Below are positions 1 through 5,753 of a DNA stretch of 5,851 bases, one piece after another. Source of the DNA: Desulfatirhabdium butyrativorans (lineage in GTDB: Bacteria; Desulfobacterota; Desulfobacteria; Desulfobacterales; DYRK01); assembly GCA_020718785.1 (NCBI GenBank), contig DYRK01000186.1, positions 4,121 to 9,971 on the forward strand, written 5' to 3'. The translations under genes and the position numbers were made by a program. The notes under the pieces are model-generated. The model made no database searches. It had not been told where the DNA came from and saw only the letters and a program-made list of their open reading frames with translations. Within the stretch, counting starts at the first letter, position 1. The number at the start of each line of letters is the position of its first letter.

Positions 1-221
1 AAATCCGTTTTGAAATCATTGACAATGAGCTGATTATCTTCCGGCCCGACGGGCGTAAATTTCTCACTCCTTTGGAAACAGAACTTCTGGCAGAAGAGAA
101 AGTAAGACACGCTGAAAGAAAAGCCGGACTGGAACGGGAAAGGGCTGACAAAGCCGAGGAAAAAGCTCATAAACTGGCGGAAAGACTCAGACTGCTGGGA
201 ATTGATCCTGAAACAATTTAA
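1..221 (+). CDS. Uma2-family (DUF820) protein, C-terminal fragment
   Basis: Only the last 72 codons are visible; the first complete codon is at 3 and TAA is at 219-221. The first part reads as a short beta-rich end (RFEIIDNELIIFRPDGRKFLTP), the usual end of the Uma2 PD-(D/E)XK nuclease-like fold. It is followed by a highly charged Glu/Arg/Ala/Lys stretch of about 40 residues with heptad character and the ending LGIDPETI. That tail (charged coiled coil, then LRxLGIDPE) is a familiar ending of Uma2 proteins in genomes where this family is expanded. The catalytic acidic residues would lie upstream of the window and cannot be checked. The family is nuclease-like, but its biological role is poorly established. 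The gene stops only 12 bases before the vWA gene start, so co-transcription is plausible. The family call rests on recognition of the tail alone. Confidence 0.6.
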   Translation, partial: IRFEIIDNELIIFRPDGRKFLTPLETELLAEEKVRHAERKAGLERERADKAEEKAHKLAERLRLLGIDPETI

Positions 222-227
222 GAGGTG
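222..227 (+). promoter_or_regulatory. Shine-Dalgarno sequence deciding the vWA gene start
   Basis: GAGGTG lies six bases before ATG 234. An in-frame GTG at 225 would start the protein three codons earlier, but that GTG is itself part of this Shine-Dalgarno sequence. ATG 234 is therefore the better start. Confidence 0.7.
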
Positions 228-233
228 AGGGAG

Positions 234-1820
234 ATGAAAACTGCTTTTTTGCGTGAGAGTTCAGGTGTCAGGAAATATTGTCTGATATTGCTTGTCATAG
301 CGATACTTGCGGGAGGAGTGAAGCCGGTTTTTGCAGATATCGGATCTGTCGCGGCGAATGATGATTTTATCATTATTCTCGATCAATCCGGGAGTATGCG
401 GGAAAAAATACCGGGCAGACCCGAACTGGGATATGAGCCGGTAGAAAACCGCATGGCAGCTTATAAGGCAAAAGGAGCCTCGGATGCAATAACATTCGCG
501 GCAGGCAGTATGCTCAGAAGAGGAGATCACTTTACGGTGATTACTTTCGGAGATAAATCGCTTGTGTTTTTAAGCCAGCAGATCGGATATGAGCATGAAC
601 GGGAAGTCATCAGCCGGCATATAAAAGGACTGCTGTTCAATGACCGGAAAACCGACATTCCGGACAGTCTCGTGCAGGCTGCGGAACTGCTCAAATCTCT
701 GAAAACTCCTGAACGCCGTAAGATCGTGATTATGATCACCGACGGCGCAAACGATCCTCCTGCCGATTCTCTTTATATCCGGTCCGATATTCAGAAAAAG
801 ACTTACGGGCAGCTTCGTGATACTATTCATGCGAACAAATGGAATGTGTTTTTGGTCGGTCTCGGAAGAGAGACTAAGGAAAATATTAATGAAATTGCCC
901 GGAATCTGGGGCTGACCGGAGACAGCACAAAAATTGTCGAAAATATTCAGAACAGCAGGGAAGTCACCGACAAACTCACGGAAATTTTCAAAGGCTTGCA
1001 GGAGGCGAGGGTAGAAGCCGGAAAGAAGGATATCCGGCTGACACTGAAGCCCGCCTTGTTCGGCGGGTATGAGAGCGGAGAGGATATCGTATCTTTGATG
1101 TCTTTCTACGGCGGAGATGTTGAGATAAAACTTGACAGCACCATGCCGGTACTCATTACGGGAAACGATGACTTGAAAGTCAGTGTGACGCCGCCGAATA
1201 CAAAGCTCATTCCCCGGCAGCCGGGCAATCTGAATCTGTCGGTTTCTTTTACCGGAAAACGCCCGGATGAAGGCCGGGTTATATCGAATTATGCCTTTCA
1301 GTTCGTGCAGGCATCTGTCCCTTTTTATCCACATGCCGGAAATATTGAGATCATTCTGCCCAGCTGGTGGGAAGTTTACGGGCTGTATGCGCTTCTGGCA
1401 GTGATCCTGACGGCTGTTCTGCTCAGTGTGATACTACAGATCATCCGGCGCATCCGGGTTCCTGAAATACGCATCTCGGTTACTGCCAATGATGTTCCGC
1501 TGGGAGAACCCATGACGCTGAAAATCAAAGAAAGCTTTGTGATTGCCGATAAGCATTTCGAGGGCAGATCGGTTTCGGCAAAGGGTTTATCCTGCAAGAT
1601 TGCCGCTACTGTGAGATATTTGGGACGCCGGAAATTCGACGTAGAAGCAGCAGAAGCGAAAATTCTTGATGAAGGAAAAGAAGTCGGGCGTCTGCAAATC
1701 GGCATGAACCGCTTTTTTGATCTCAAAGACAAAGAAGGAAAGCTTCTGCGCCTGATCAGCATCGGTCAGCCCGGCGCGGGGGACCCTTTCGGAGGAAGTC
1801 ATGGTAATGATCCTTTCTGA
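234..1820 (+). CDS. Membrane-anchored von Willebrand factor A (vWA) domain protein
   Basis: This is a 528-residue protein from ATG 234. Residues 1-34 form a signal sequence: a basic start, the hydrophobic run YCLILLVIAILAGG, then VFA before an Asp, a good signal-peptidase site. A vWA domain follows (about 43-255). Its MIDAS metal site is complete: DQSGS at 50-54, the Thr of KTD at 140, and the Asp of ITDG at 170. A beta-rich region of about 110 residues comes next, then one transmembrane helix (about 383-404, followed by basic RRIR). The last 120 or so residues are probably cytoplasmic, beta-rich and end in a Gly/Asp/Pro-rich tail (GDPFGGSHGNDPF). The vWA domain should therefore be periplasmic, or extracellular if the cell is Gram-positive, binding a protein partner through a divalent metal. 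The Uma2 gene lies 12 bases upstream, and a small membrane protein gene overlaps the 3' end. I do not recognise a named family; a surface sensor or an envelope-complex subunit are possibilities only. Confidence 0.9.
   Translation: MKTAFLRESSGVRKYCLILLVIAILAGGVKPVFADIGSVAANDDFIIILDQSGSMREKIPGRPELGYEPVENRMAAYKAKGASDAITFAAGSMLRRGDHFTVITFGDKSLVFLSQQIGYEHEREVISRHIKGLLFNDRKTDIPDSLVQAAELLKSLKTPERRKIVIMITDGANDPPADSLYIRSDIQKKTYGQLRDTIHANKWNVFLVGLGRETKENINEIARNLGLTGDSTKIVENIQNSREVTDKLTEIFKGLQEARVEAGKKDIRLTLKPALFGGYESGEDIVSLMSFYGGDVEIKLDSTMPVLITGNDDLKVSVTPPNTKLIPRQPGNLNLSVSFTGKRPDEGRVISNYAFQFVQASVPFYPHAGNIEIILPSWWEVYGLYALLAVILTAVLLSVILQIIRRIRVPEIRISVTANDVPLGEPMTLKIKESFVIADKHFEGRSVSAKGLSCKIAATVRYLGRRKFDVEAAEAKILDEGKEVGRLQIGMNRFFDLKDKEGKLLRLISIGQPGAGDPFGGSHGNDPF
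1791..1795 (+). promoter_or_regulatory. Shine-Dalgarno sequence inside the vWA gene for the overlapping membrane protein
   Basis: GGAGG lies five bases before ATG 1801, within the last codons of the vWA gene. A strong site here supports translation of the overlapping frame and suggests translational coupling. Confidence 0.7.
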
Positions 1821-2157
1821 TGCCTTGACCCTTGACGGACAAGTCCCGGCATGGATTTCGGCAATTGTTCTTATCCCGCTCTGGTGGGGAATACTGGGCG
1901 GCTTGAGAAAAATTATGATTTGTCAGCGCATCCGCCCGGCAAGGGTAGTCGTTCTATCGCAGTGTACATTGTCGCTGGCAGGAACGGTGTTTATCTTCAA
2001 TATCCTGTTCGTGCCTGTGGTTCTGATTGCCTTTCACGGCATGGCTTTGTTTTCCCTCATCATCTGCACGGTAACCGCAGTATTGTATCTCATCCGGGTG
2101 GATGATAGAGAATCCGAGAGAAAACCGGATCATCGTGGAAAAGATGTTTTTTCTTGA
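1801..2157 (+). CDS. Small multi-span membrane protein, unknown function
   Basis: This is a 118-residue hydrophobic protein. Likely membrane segments are at about 17-35 (containing PLWWGILGG), 49-72 and 73-98; the last two run almost together with a Pro near the turn. A basic loop (KIMICQRIRPAR, 37-48) separates the first two segments. The tail is short and charged (DDRESERKPDHRGKD). By the positive-inside rule the loop is cytoplasmic, which puts the N-terminus outside. The start overlaps the end of the vWA gene by 20 bases, and the GGAGG site supports ATG 1801 over the in-frame ATG 1807. No family motif is recognisable. The tight overlap suggests a partner of the vWA protein, perhaps helping to anchor it. 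That it is a real gene is well supported by the Shine-Dalgarno site, overlap and membrane pattern; its function is unknown. Confidence 0.75.
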   Translation: MVMILSDALTLDGQVPAWISAIVLIPLWWGILGGLRKIMICQRIRPARVVVLSQCTLSLAGTVFIFNILFVPVVLIAFHGMALFSLIICTVTAVLYLIRVDDRESERKPDHRGKDVFS

Positions 2158-2174
2158 ATTTCAAATAGTAGAAT

Positions 2175-2320
2175 AAGCATCCTGCTTGTTATAGATTTTC
2201 AGAAATTGAATTTCACAAGGAAGCAGGGAGGAGATAATACTTTTTCCGTATATCTCCGACCGATGACGCAGTGAAATTTATTTTCTGAAAGTCTATAGTG
2301 ACATTGCAGGCAAGATGCTT
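2175..2320. repeat. Nested imperfect inverted repeat (MITE-like or structured RNA) between convergent genes
   Basis: The outer arms 2175-2185 and 2310-2320 pair at 10 of 11 positions. The core arms 2190-2216 and 2271-2297 pair at 24 of 27; the right side carries an extra 8 bases between core and outer arm (2298-2309 against 2186-2189). In the centre a second hairpin pairs GGAGATA (2230-2236) with TATCTCC (2251-2257). Either strand of the transcript would fold into a long stem with an internal hairpin. The element starts 17 bases after the small membrane protein gene and ends 10 bases after the HAD/AIRS gene on the other strand. It could be an old non-autonomous mobile element or a shared bidirectional end of transcription. 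No clear target-site duplication is seen and no long T-tract follows, so a standard intrinsic terminator is not obvious. Confidence 0.75.
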
Positions 2321-2330
2321 GCACTGCTTA

Positions 2331-3995
2331 TCAGAACAAGCGGGTTATCTCGTCAACCTCAAAATCGGGCCATTCCGAGGCTCTGCCTTGTCTCACTGCT
2401 TTGATGCCCTGACCCTGTTCCAGCACTTCGCCGATGCAGGTCACGGAAATACCGGCTTCGCGGATACTGCAAATAAGCTCTTCGCATGAGTTTTCCCGGC
2501 AGCAGATCAGCAGGCTTCCTGACCCGATCAGCCCCAGCGGATCAATGTGAAATAAGCGGCAGATCTCCCGAGTCTGAGGAAAAATCGGAATTTTATCTGC
2601 GACGACCCGAATATTATGATTTCCGGCAATGCTCAGTTCCATGAGAGCCGTTGCCAGACCGCCCTCGGTGACATCGTGCATTGCCGAAGTTCCTTTGCAC
2701 TGACGTGCGATTTCTGCTTCTTTCAGGATGCTGATATGGGAGAGAAATGTCTTGCAGGTTTCGATTTCAGAAACCGGCATTCCCAGTTGTTCCAATTGTT
2801 CGCCGAATTCTCTGGCAATGATACTGGTTCCTTCCACGGATATGCCTTTGGTGAGGAAAACTTTGTCTCCTTTCCTCATGTTCCGCTTGTCAATCAGATC
2901 CTTTTCGGCAACGGTTCCGGCAAGCATTCCCGTGACTACAGGCCGGCTGACCGCGTCGGTAATTTCAGTGTGACCGCCGCACAGAGTAATTTTCCATTCT
3001 GCACATACATCTTTCAAGTCCTGCATGACGCCGAAAATCTCAGAAGCCGCAGTACCGCATGGAAAAAGCAGCGTAGTCAGCATCCATCGGGGAACCGCTC
3101 CGGATGTTGCGATATCATTGGCATTTATCAGAACCGCATAATGACCGATAGAATCTGTAGCAAAAGTGATAGGATCGGATTTCAGAACCAGCACTTCTTC
3201 TCCTTTTACAGTCACTGCGGCAATGTCTTCGCCGATTCCCGGATTGATCAGCACCGAAGGATCATCAAAAGAAAAGCGGTCCAGGGCGCCTTTTAACAGT
3301 TCATTGGGAAACTTGCCCGCAGGCAGAGGAATTCTCAGGCGGACAATATCTCTGACTTCTGCCAGACATGAAACTGTGAAGTCACTCTCTGAAATCGAAG
3401 CATTCCTGGCTTCGAGCTTGAATTTCGGAATATCAGACAGTGAATTGCTCATGCCTGCATCATTATCTATAAACACGGTCATCGCTCCGGCATGTTTTCC
3501 TGCCCGGATATCAAAAATGAAATCTCCGACAAACAGAATATTCTCCGGTTTTATTCCCATCTGCCGCGCCGCGGATAAAACCCCGTCCGGACTGGGCTTG
3601 GGCTTTATAGGATCATCCCGTGAGATCATCAGATCAAAGTCAGATATGCCGATGGTTTTGAAATTCTGCAATGCCCGTTCCAGCGATTGAAGAGTGTTCC
3701 GGCTGACAATACCGACGCGCAGTTTCTTTGAAATCAGATATCGGATCAGTTCTTCAGCACCCGGATTCGGCTCCGACTTTGACGCGGCTCGGAGTTCGAA
3801 GGATTGCAGCCTGAGAAAAGCTTTGCTACGCTGTTCTTCGGTCGGCAGACTTTCAATAAATTCCAGAATAGGCATATCCGCAGGACAGGAAATTGCCTCG
3901 CGTATGACAGAAAAATCCAAAGCATCCGGCCTGGTCAATGTTCCGTCAAAATCAAACAATACAGCTTTTATGCAAAACGATTTTCTATTTCTCAC
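2331..3995 (-). CDS. HAD phosphatase / AIR-synthase-related (HypE-like) fusion protein
   Basis: This is a 554-residue cytoplasmic two-domain protein. Residues 8-200 are a HAD-family hydrolase with all four motifs: DFDGT (15-19, nucleophile Asp15), Ser98 in GIVSRNT, Lys133 in KPKPSP, and GD-xxx-D (157-162). This predicts a Mg-dependent phosphatase of the phosphoglycolate-phosphatase type. Residues 223-554 match the AIR synthase/HypE/SelD/ThiL superfamily: GIGEDIAAV (253-261), SDP (274-276), NANDIATSGA (292-301), CGGHTE (340-345) and HDVTEGG (441-447). These residues form the ATP-binding glycine-rich and metal-binding elements of that superfamily. The C-terminus is DEITRLF and lacks the terminal Cys that HypE needs for cyanide-ligand synthesis, so it is not a true HypE. 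The substrates of both halves are unknown. GTG 3995 is chosen because CTCCT on the plus strand (AGGAG on the coding strand) sits six bases upstream and other nearby starts hit stops. It follows the transporter gene by 24 bases, probably in one operon. Confidence 0.88.
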   Translation of the reverse strand: MRNRKSFCIKAVLFDFDGTLTRPDALDFSVIREAISCPADMPILEFIESLPTEEQRSKAFLRLQSFELRAASKSEPNPGAEELIRYLISKKLRVGIVSRNTLQSLERALQNFKTIGISDFDLMISRDDPIKPKPSPDGVLSAARQMGIKPENILFVGDFIFDIRAGKHAGAMTVFIDNDAGMSNSLSDIPKFKLEARNASISESDFTVSCLAEVRDIVRLRIPLPAGKFPNELLKGALDRFSFDDPSVLINPGIGEDIAAVTVKGEEVLVLKSDPITFATDSIGHYAVLINANDIATSGAVPRWMLTTLLFPCGTAASEIFGVMQDLKDVCAEWKITLCGGHTEITDAVSRPVVTGMLAGTVAEKDLIDKRNMRKGDKVFLTKGISVEGTSIIAREFGEQLEQLGMPVSEIETCKTFLSHISILKEAEIARQCKGTSAMHDVTEGGLATALMELSIAGNHNIRVVADKIPIFPQTREICRLFHIDPLGLIGSGSLLICCRENSCEELICSIREAGISVTCIGEVLEQGQGIKAVRQGRASEWPDFEVDEITRLF

Positions 3996-4036
3996 TTCTC
4001 ACTCCTGATTTCTCATTTCTCACTTCTCATTTCTCA
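3988..4036. repeat. Heptamer tandem repeat array (7 x 7 bp, TGAGAAR on the minus strand)
   Basis: Seven contiguous 7-bp units in exact register fill 49 bp. Read along the coding (minus) strand they are TGAGAAA, TGAGAAG, TGAGAAA, TGAGAAA, TCAGGAG, TGAGAAG, TGAGAAA; a degenerate eighth unit may precede them. The array covers the last codons and stop of the transporter gene, the whole 24-bp intergenic gap, and the first codons of the HAD/AIRS gene. The third unit supplies the transporter's TGA stop (4020-4022). The divergent fifth unit supplies the Shine-Dalgarno sequence, and the sixth/seventh junction supplies the GTG start. Seven is not a multiple of three, so each unit shifts frame and a TGA appears in every frame within three units. 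Short heptamer repeats between genes are known from other bacteria, such as the STRR repeats of cyanobacteria. Confidence 0.93.
4002..4006 (-). promoter_or_regulatory. Shine-Dalgarno sequence for the HAD/AIRS gene, within a variant heptamer
   Basis: AGGAG on the minus strand, six bases before GTG 3995. It is created by the only heptamer unit that departs from TGAGAAR (TCAGGAG, 4002-4008). It decides the start, since no ATG in the right frame is available nearby. Confidence 0.7.
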
Positions 4037-5456
4037 CTTCCTTATCTTCTCCCCTCAGAAAAGCAAGCACAGTTCCGATTCCTCCTGACAATGCTCCCGC
4101 AAGCATGGCATAACGGAACGCTGTCATAAAAATTTCTTCCGTCTCCGGCTGATAAACTTTCAGATTCATGCCGCCGCTCAGTTTGTAAAAGGTGTAGTTG
4201 AAGATGGTTCCTGACAGAGCAATACCCAGCACCATCCCCAGATTCCGTGCAGTGGCAAGGGTTCCTGCTGCAACTCCCAGATGCCTGGGCGGGACAGAAC
4301 TCATGACTGCGGCACTGTTGGGAGCGGCGAAGACAGCAGTTCCGATACCGGCAATCGCCAGACGCCATACAATGGGAAATGCAGTATAAAAAGGAGAAAT
4401 CCTTGACAGTAAAAAAAGAGCAAGGGTGAGGAATCCCATGCCGAAAGTACATAATGCCCGGGAACCGATCCGGTCCGACAGTGTGCCGGAAAGCGGTGAA
4501 AATGCAAAAAGAAATACAAAAGGCGTCACCATGACAGAACCTGTCTGACTTACAGAAAATCCGCAGGGGTGCATGAGATAAAACGGCATCAGAAATATCA
4601 TCACAAAAAGGCTTAGAAAAAGAATCATTGCCGCAATCAAGGGTATTGTAAACAGGCGGATTTTCAACAGTGACAAAGAAAATATCGGATGTGTCACCCG
4701 TGATTCGAGCCGGAAGAATCCAGCGGCAGATATCGCCGATATCCCGGCGAGACAAAGAATCCGCGGAGAAGTGTATCCCCATTCATATCCGTGAGTGATG
4801 ACTGAAAGCAAAGGTCCCAGCGAAAGAATCAGCAATACCGCGCCGTACCAGTCAAAGGACTCTCCCCTGCGGACATCGGTGCTTCCCCCCTTCAGCAGTC
4901 TGTCAACGATCACGGCAGTGATCACACCGATGGGAATGTTGATATAAAAAATGGCCTGCCAGGAAAAAAAATGAAGAATCATGCCTCCCAGTGCCGGTCC
5001 TATGGTCAATCCCGATGCAACCACCGCGCCTACCATGCCCATAGATTTGCCTCTTTCCGATGGCGGAAATGCGTTCATAACCAGCGCAGGGGTACAGGAC
5101 ATTATCATGGCTGCGCCCACACCCTGAAAGCATCGGGCAGCAATCAGCCAGACAGCATTCCGGGCAGTTCCGCAGAACAGGGATCCGAGGGCAAAAACAA
5201 GCAGTCCCCGGCTGTAAACCCATCTTCTGCCTTTGATATCGCTAAGTCGTCCGAAACTAAGCAGCAGAGACGATACGGTCAGAAGATAGATCATCATCAC
5301 CCACTCAACGGTTGAGAGCGGGGCATCCAGATCGTGCATGATGGCAGACAATGCAATGTTTACGATGCTTCCGTCAAGGGTTGACATAAATACCCCGACG
5401 GCAACCAGAAAAAAGACCAGCCATTTGTCGGGGGCAGTTTTATTCTGTTGTTCCAT
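4020..5456 (-). CDS. MFS drug/proton antiporter, DHA2 (14-TM, EmrB/QacA-like) family
   Basis: This is a 478-residue inner-membrane transporter, the usual DHA2 length for 14 helices. Family motifs are clear: LDGSIVNIAL (27-36) in helix 1, motif A GRLSDIKGRR (69-78) after helix 2, motif B with Arg108 (AARCFQGVGAA) in helix 4, and antiporter motif C GLTIGPALGG (149-158) in helix 5. The second half has the expected further helices and a short charged tail. The predicted role is proton-driven efflux of small hydrophobic or toxic compounds; the substrate cannot be read from sequence. ATG 5456 is preferred over GTG 5462 because that GTG lies within the Shine-Dalgarno sequence. No adjacent TetR/MarR regulator or membrane-fusion (EmrA) subunit is present, so it may work alone. 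The last five residues (VRNEK) are encoded by the heptamer array. The HAD/AIRS gene lies 24 bases downstream on the same strand. Confidence 0.93.
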   Translation of the reverse strand: MEQQNKTAPDKWLVFFLVAVGVFMSTLDGSIVNIALSAIMHDLDAPLSTVEWVMMIYLLTVSSLLLSFGRLSDIKGRRWVYSRGLLVFALGSLFCGTARNAVWLIAARCFQGVGAAMIMSCTPALVMNAFPPSERGKSMGMVGAVVASGLTIGPALGGMILHFFSWQAIFYINIPIGVITAVIVDRLLKGGSTDVRRGESFDWYGAVLLILSLGPLLSVITHGYEWGYTSPRILCLAGISAISAAGFFRLESRVTHPIFSLSLLKIRLFTIPLIAAMILFLSLFVMIFLMPFYLMHPCGFSVSQTGSVMVTPFVFLFAFSPLSGTLSDRIGSRALCTFGMGFLTLALFLLSRISPFYTAFPIVWRLAIAGIGTAVFAAPNSAAVMSSVPPRHLGVAAGTLATARNLGMVLGIALSGTIFNYTFYKLSGGMNLKVYQPETEEIFMTAFRYAMLAGALSGGIGTVLAFLRGEDKEVRNEK

Positions 5457-5459
5457 AAT

Positions 5460-5466
5460 CACCTTT
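5460..5466 (-). promoter_or_regulatory. Shine-Dalgarno sequence for the transporter gene
   Basis: AAAGGTG on the minus strand; its AAAGG core is five bases from ATG 5456. The alternative in-frame GTG at 5462 overlaps this site, so ATG 5456 is the more likely start. Confidence 0.65.
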
Positions 5467-5517
5467 CTGATTCAGGGATAAGATTCAAGAATTAAGGTTT
5501 TAAAGGAAACATTATTC

Positions 5518-5524
5518 TTACCTT
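5518..5524. repeat. Left 7-bp direct repeat (possible target-site duplication)
   Basis: TTACCTT at 5518-5524 is repeated at 5660-5666, on either side of the inverted-repeat element at 5528-5659. The right copy abuts the element and the left copy is three bases away. This fits a target duplication with a slightly misjudged or decayed element edge, though a 7-bp match can arise by chance. Confidence 0.45.
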
Positions 5525-5527
5525 ATG

Positions 5528-5659
5528 CTCATGTTACGCAACCGGACAGTTTCCCCCTTTTTTAAAGGGGGATGAAGGTGGATTTTCAAAGCGGCAGCAG
5601 AGAAATCCCCCCGCCCCCTTTACAAAAGGGGGATTCATGTACTGACTGCGTAACATGAG
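5528..5659. mobile_element. MITE-like element with 13-bp perfect terminal inverted repeats
   Basis: CTCATGTTACGCA (5528-5540) is exactly inverted as TGCGTAACATGAG (5647-5659), bounding 132 bp without coding capacity. Inside are two similar hairpins: CCCCCTTT / AAAGGGGG at 5553-5560 / 5564-5571 (3-base loop), and the same arms at 5614-5621 / 5625-5632 (loop ACA). An outer AATCCCCC (5604-5611) can alternatively pair with GGGGGATT (5628-5635). A 7-bp direct repeat TTACCTT flanks the element. Size, perfect termini, palindromic interior and lack of a gene fit a non-autonomous element moved by a transposase encoded elsewhere; the parent IS cannot be named from this sequence. It lies between the transporter gene and its predicted promoters, so it should be transcribed as part of the leader. 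The hairpins lack a following T-tract on the minus strand, so strong intrinsic termination is not expected. Confidence 0.75.
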
Positions 5660-5666
5660 TTACCTT
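5660..5666. repeat. Right 7-bp direct repeat (possible target-site duplication)
   Basis: TTACCTT, identical to 5518-5524, immediately after the right terminal inverted repeat. Confidence 0.45.
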
Positions 5667-5682
5667 TAACTCACTGGACCCC

Positions 5683-5711
5683 TTTATATGAAATATTTTT
5701 GTAAATGGCAA
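5683..5711 (-). promoter_or_regulatory. Sigma-70-like promoter P2 toward the transporter
   Basis: On the minus strand, TTGCCA (5706-5711, 5 of 6 to consensus) and TATAAA (5683-5688, 5 of 6) are separated by the ideal 17 bases. Transcription would start near 5676, just before the MITE-like element, giving a leader of about 220 bases to ATG 5456. The call is sequence-based only; the AT-rich spacer favours it. Confidence 0.55.
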
Positions 5712-5719
5712 GAAATCTG

Positions 5720-5750
5720 TCAGGGAGGGCTATCACTTTTTCCAGCCTGA
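5720..5750. promoter_or_regulatory. Possible operator: spaced inverted repeat between the two promoters
   Basis: TCAGGGAGG (5720-5728) and CCAGCCTGA (5742-5750) are inverted copies with 7 of 9 matches (TCAGGNNGG), separated by 13 bases. Their position, just downstream of the P1 -10 box and upstream of the P2 -35 box, suits a repressor or activator site controlling an efflux gene. No regulator gene is in the window, and such short arms can occur by chance. Confidence 0.25.
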
Positions 5751-5753
5751 TGT

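Noticed and set aside
570..1334. Open frame of 254 codons on the minus strand under the vWA gene
   Set aside because: It lies wholly antisense to a gene with clear signal peptide, MIDAS motifs and membrane helix; the translation is Arg/Phe/Ile-rich with no recognisable domain.
2154..2164. Terminator at TTGAATTTCAA just after the small membrane protein gene
   Set aside because: The palindrome is short and AT-rich with no T-tract following; it also overlaps the stop codon.
2298..2489. 63-codon plus-strand frame starting in the inverted repeat
   Set aside because: It runs antisense into the 3' end of the HAD/AIRS gene with no convincing ribosome-binding site or motif.
2616..3296. Open frame of 226 codons on the plus strand
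   Set aside because: It is antisense to the AIRS domain of the fusion gene, rich in Cys/His/Phe/Ser and without motifs; a shadow of the real coding frame.
2331..3336. True HypE hydrogenase maturation protein
   Set aside because: The C-terminus lacks the essential terminal Cys and no hydrogenase or other hyp genes are present in the window.
3988..4036. CRISPR array
   Set aside because: The 7-bp units are contiguous with no spacers; this is a tandem short repeat.
3804..4088. Plus-strand frame with a repetitive HFSLLIS peptide pattern
   Set aside because: The peptide repeat is only the translation of the heptamer array; the rest is antisense to two well-supported genes.
4042..4782. Open frame of 246 codons on the minus strand in another frame of the transporter
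   Set aside because: The transporter frame has all DHA2 motifs; this frame has an unnatural Cys/Arg/His-rich composition.
5553..5632. Two intrinsic terminators (CCCCCTTT/AAAGGGGG hairpins)
   Set aside because: Neither hairpin is followed by a T-tract on either strand, and both lie inside the MITE-like element; they are better explained as its internal palindromes.
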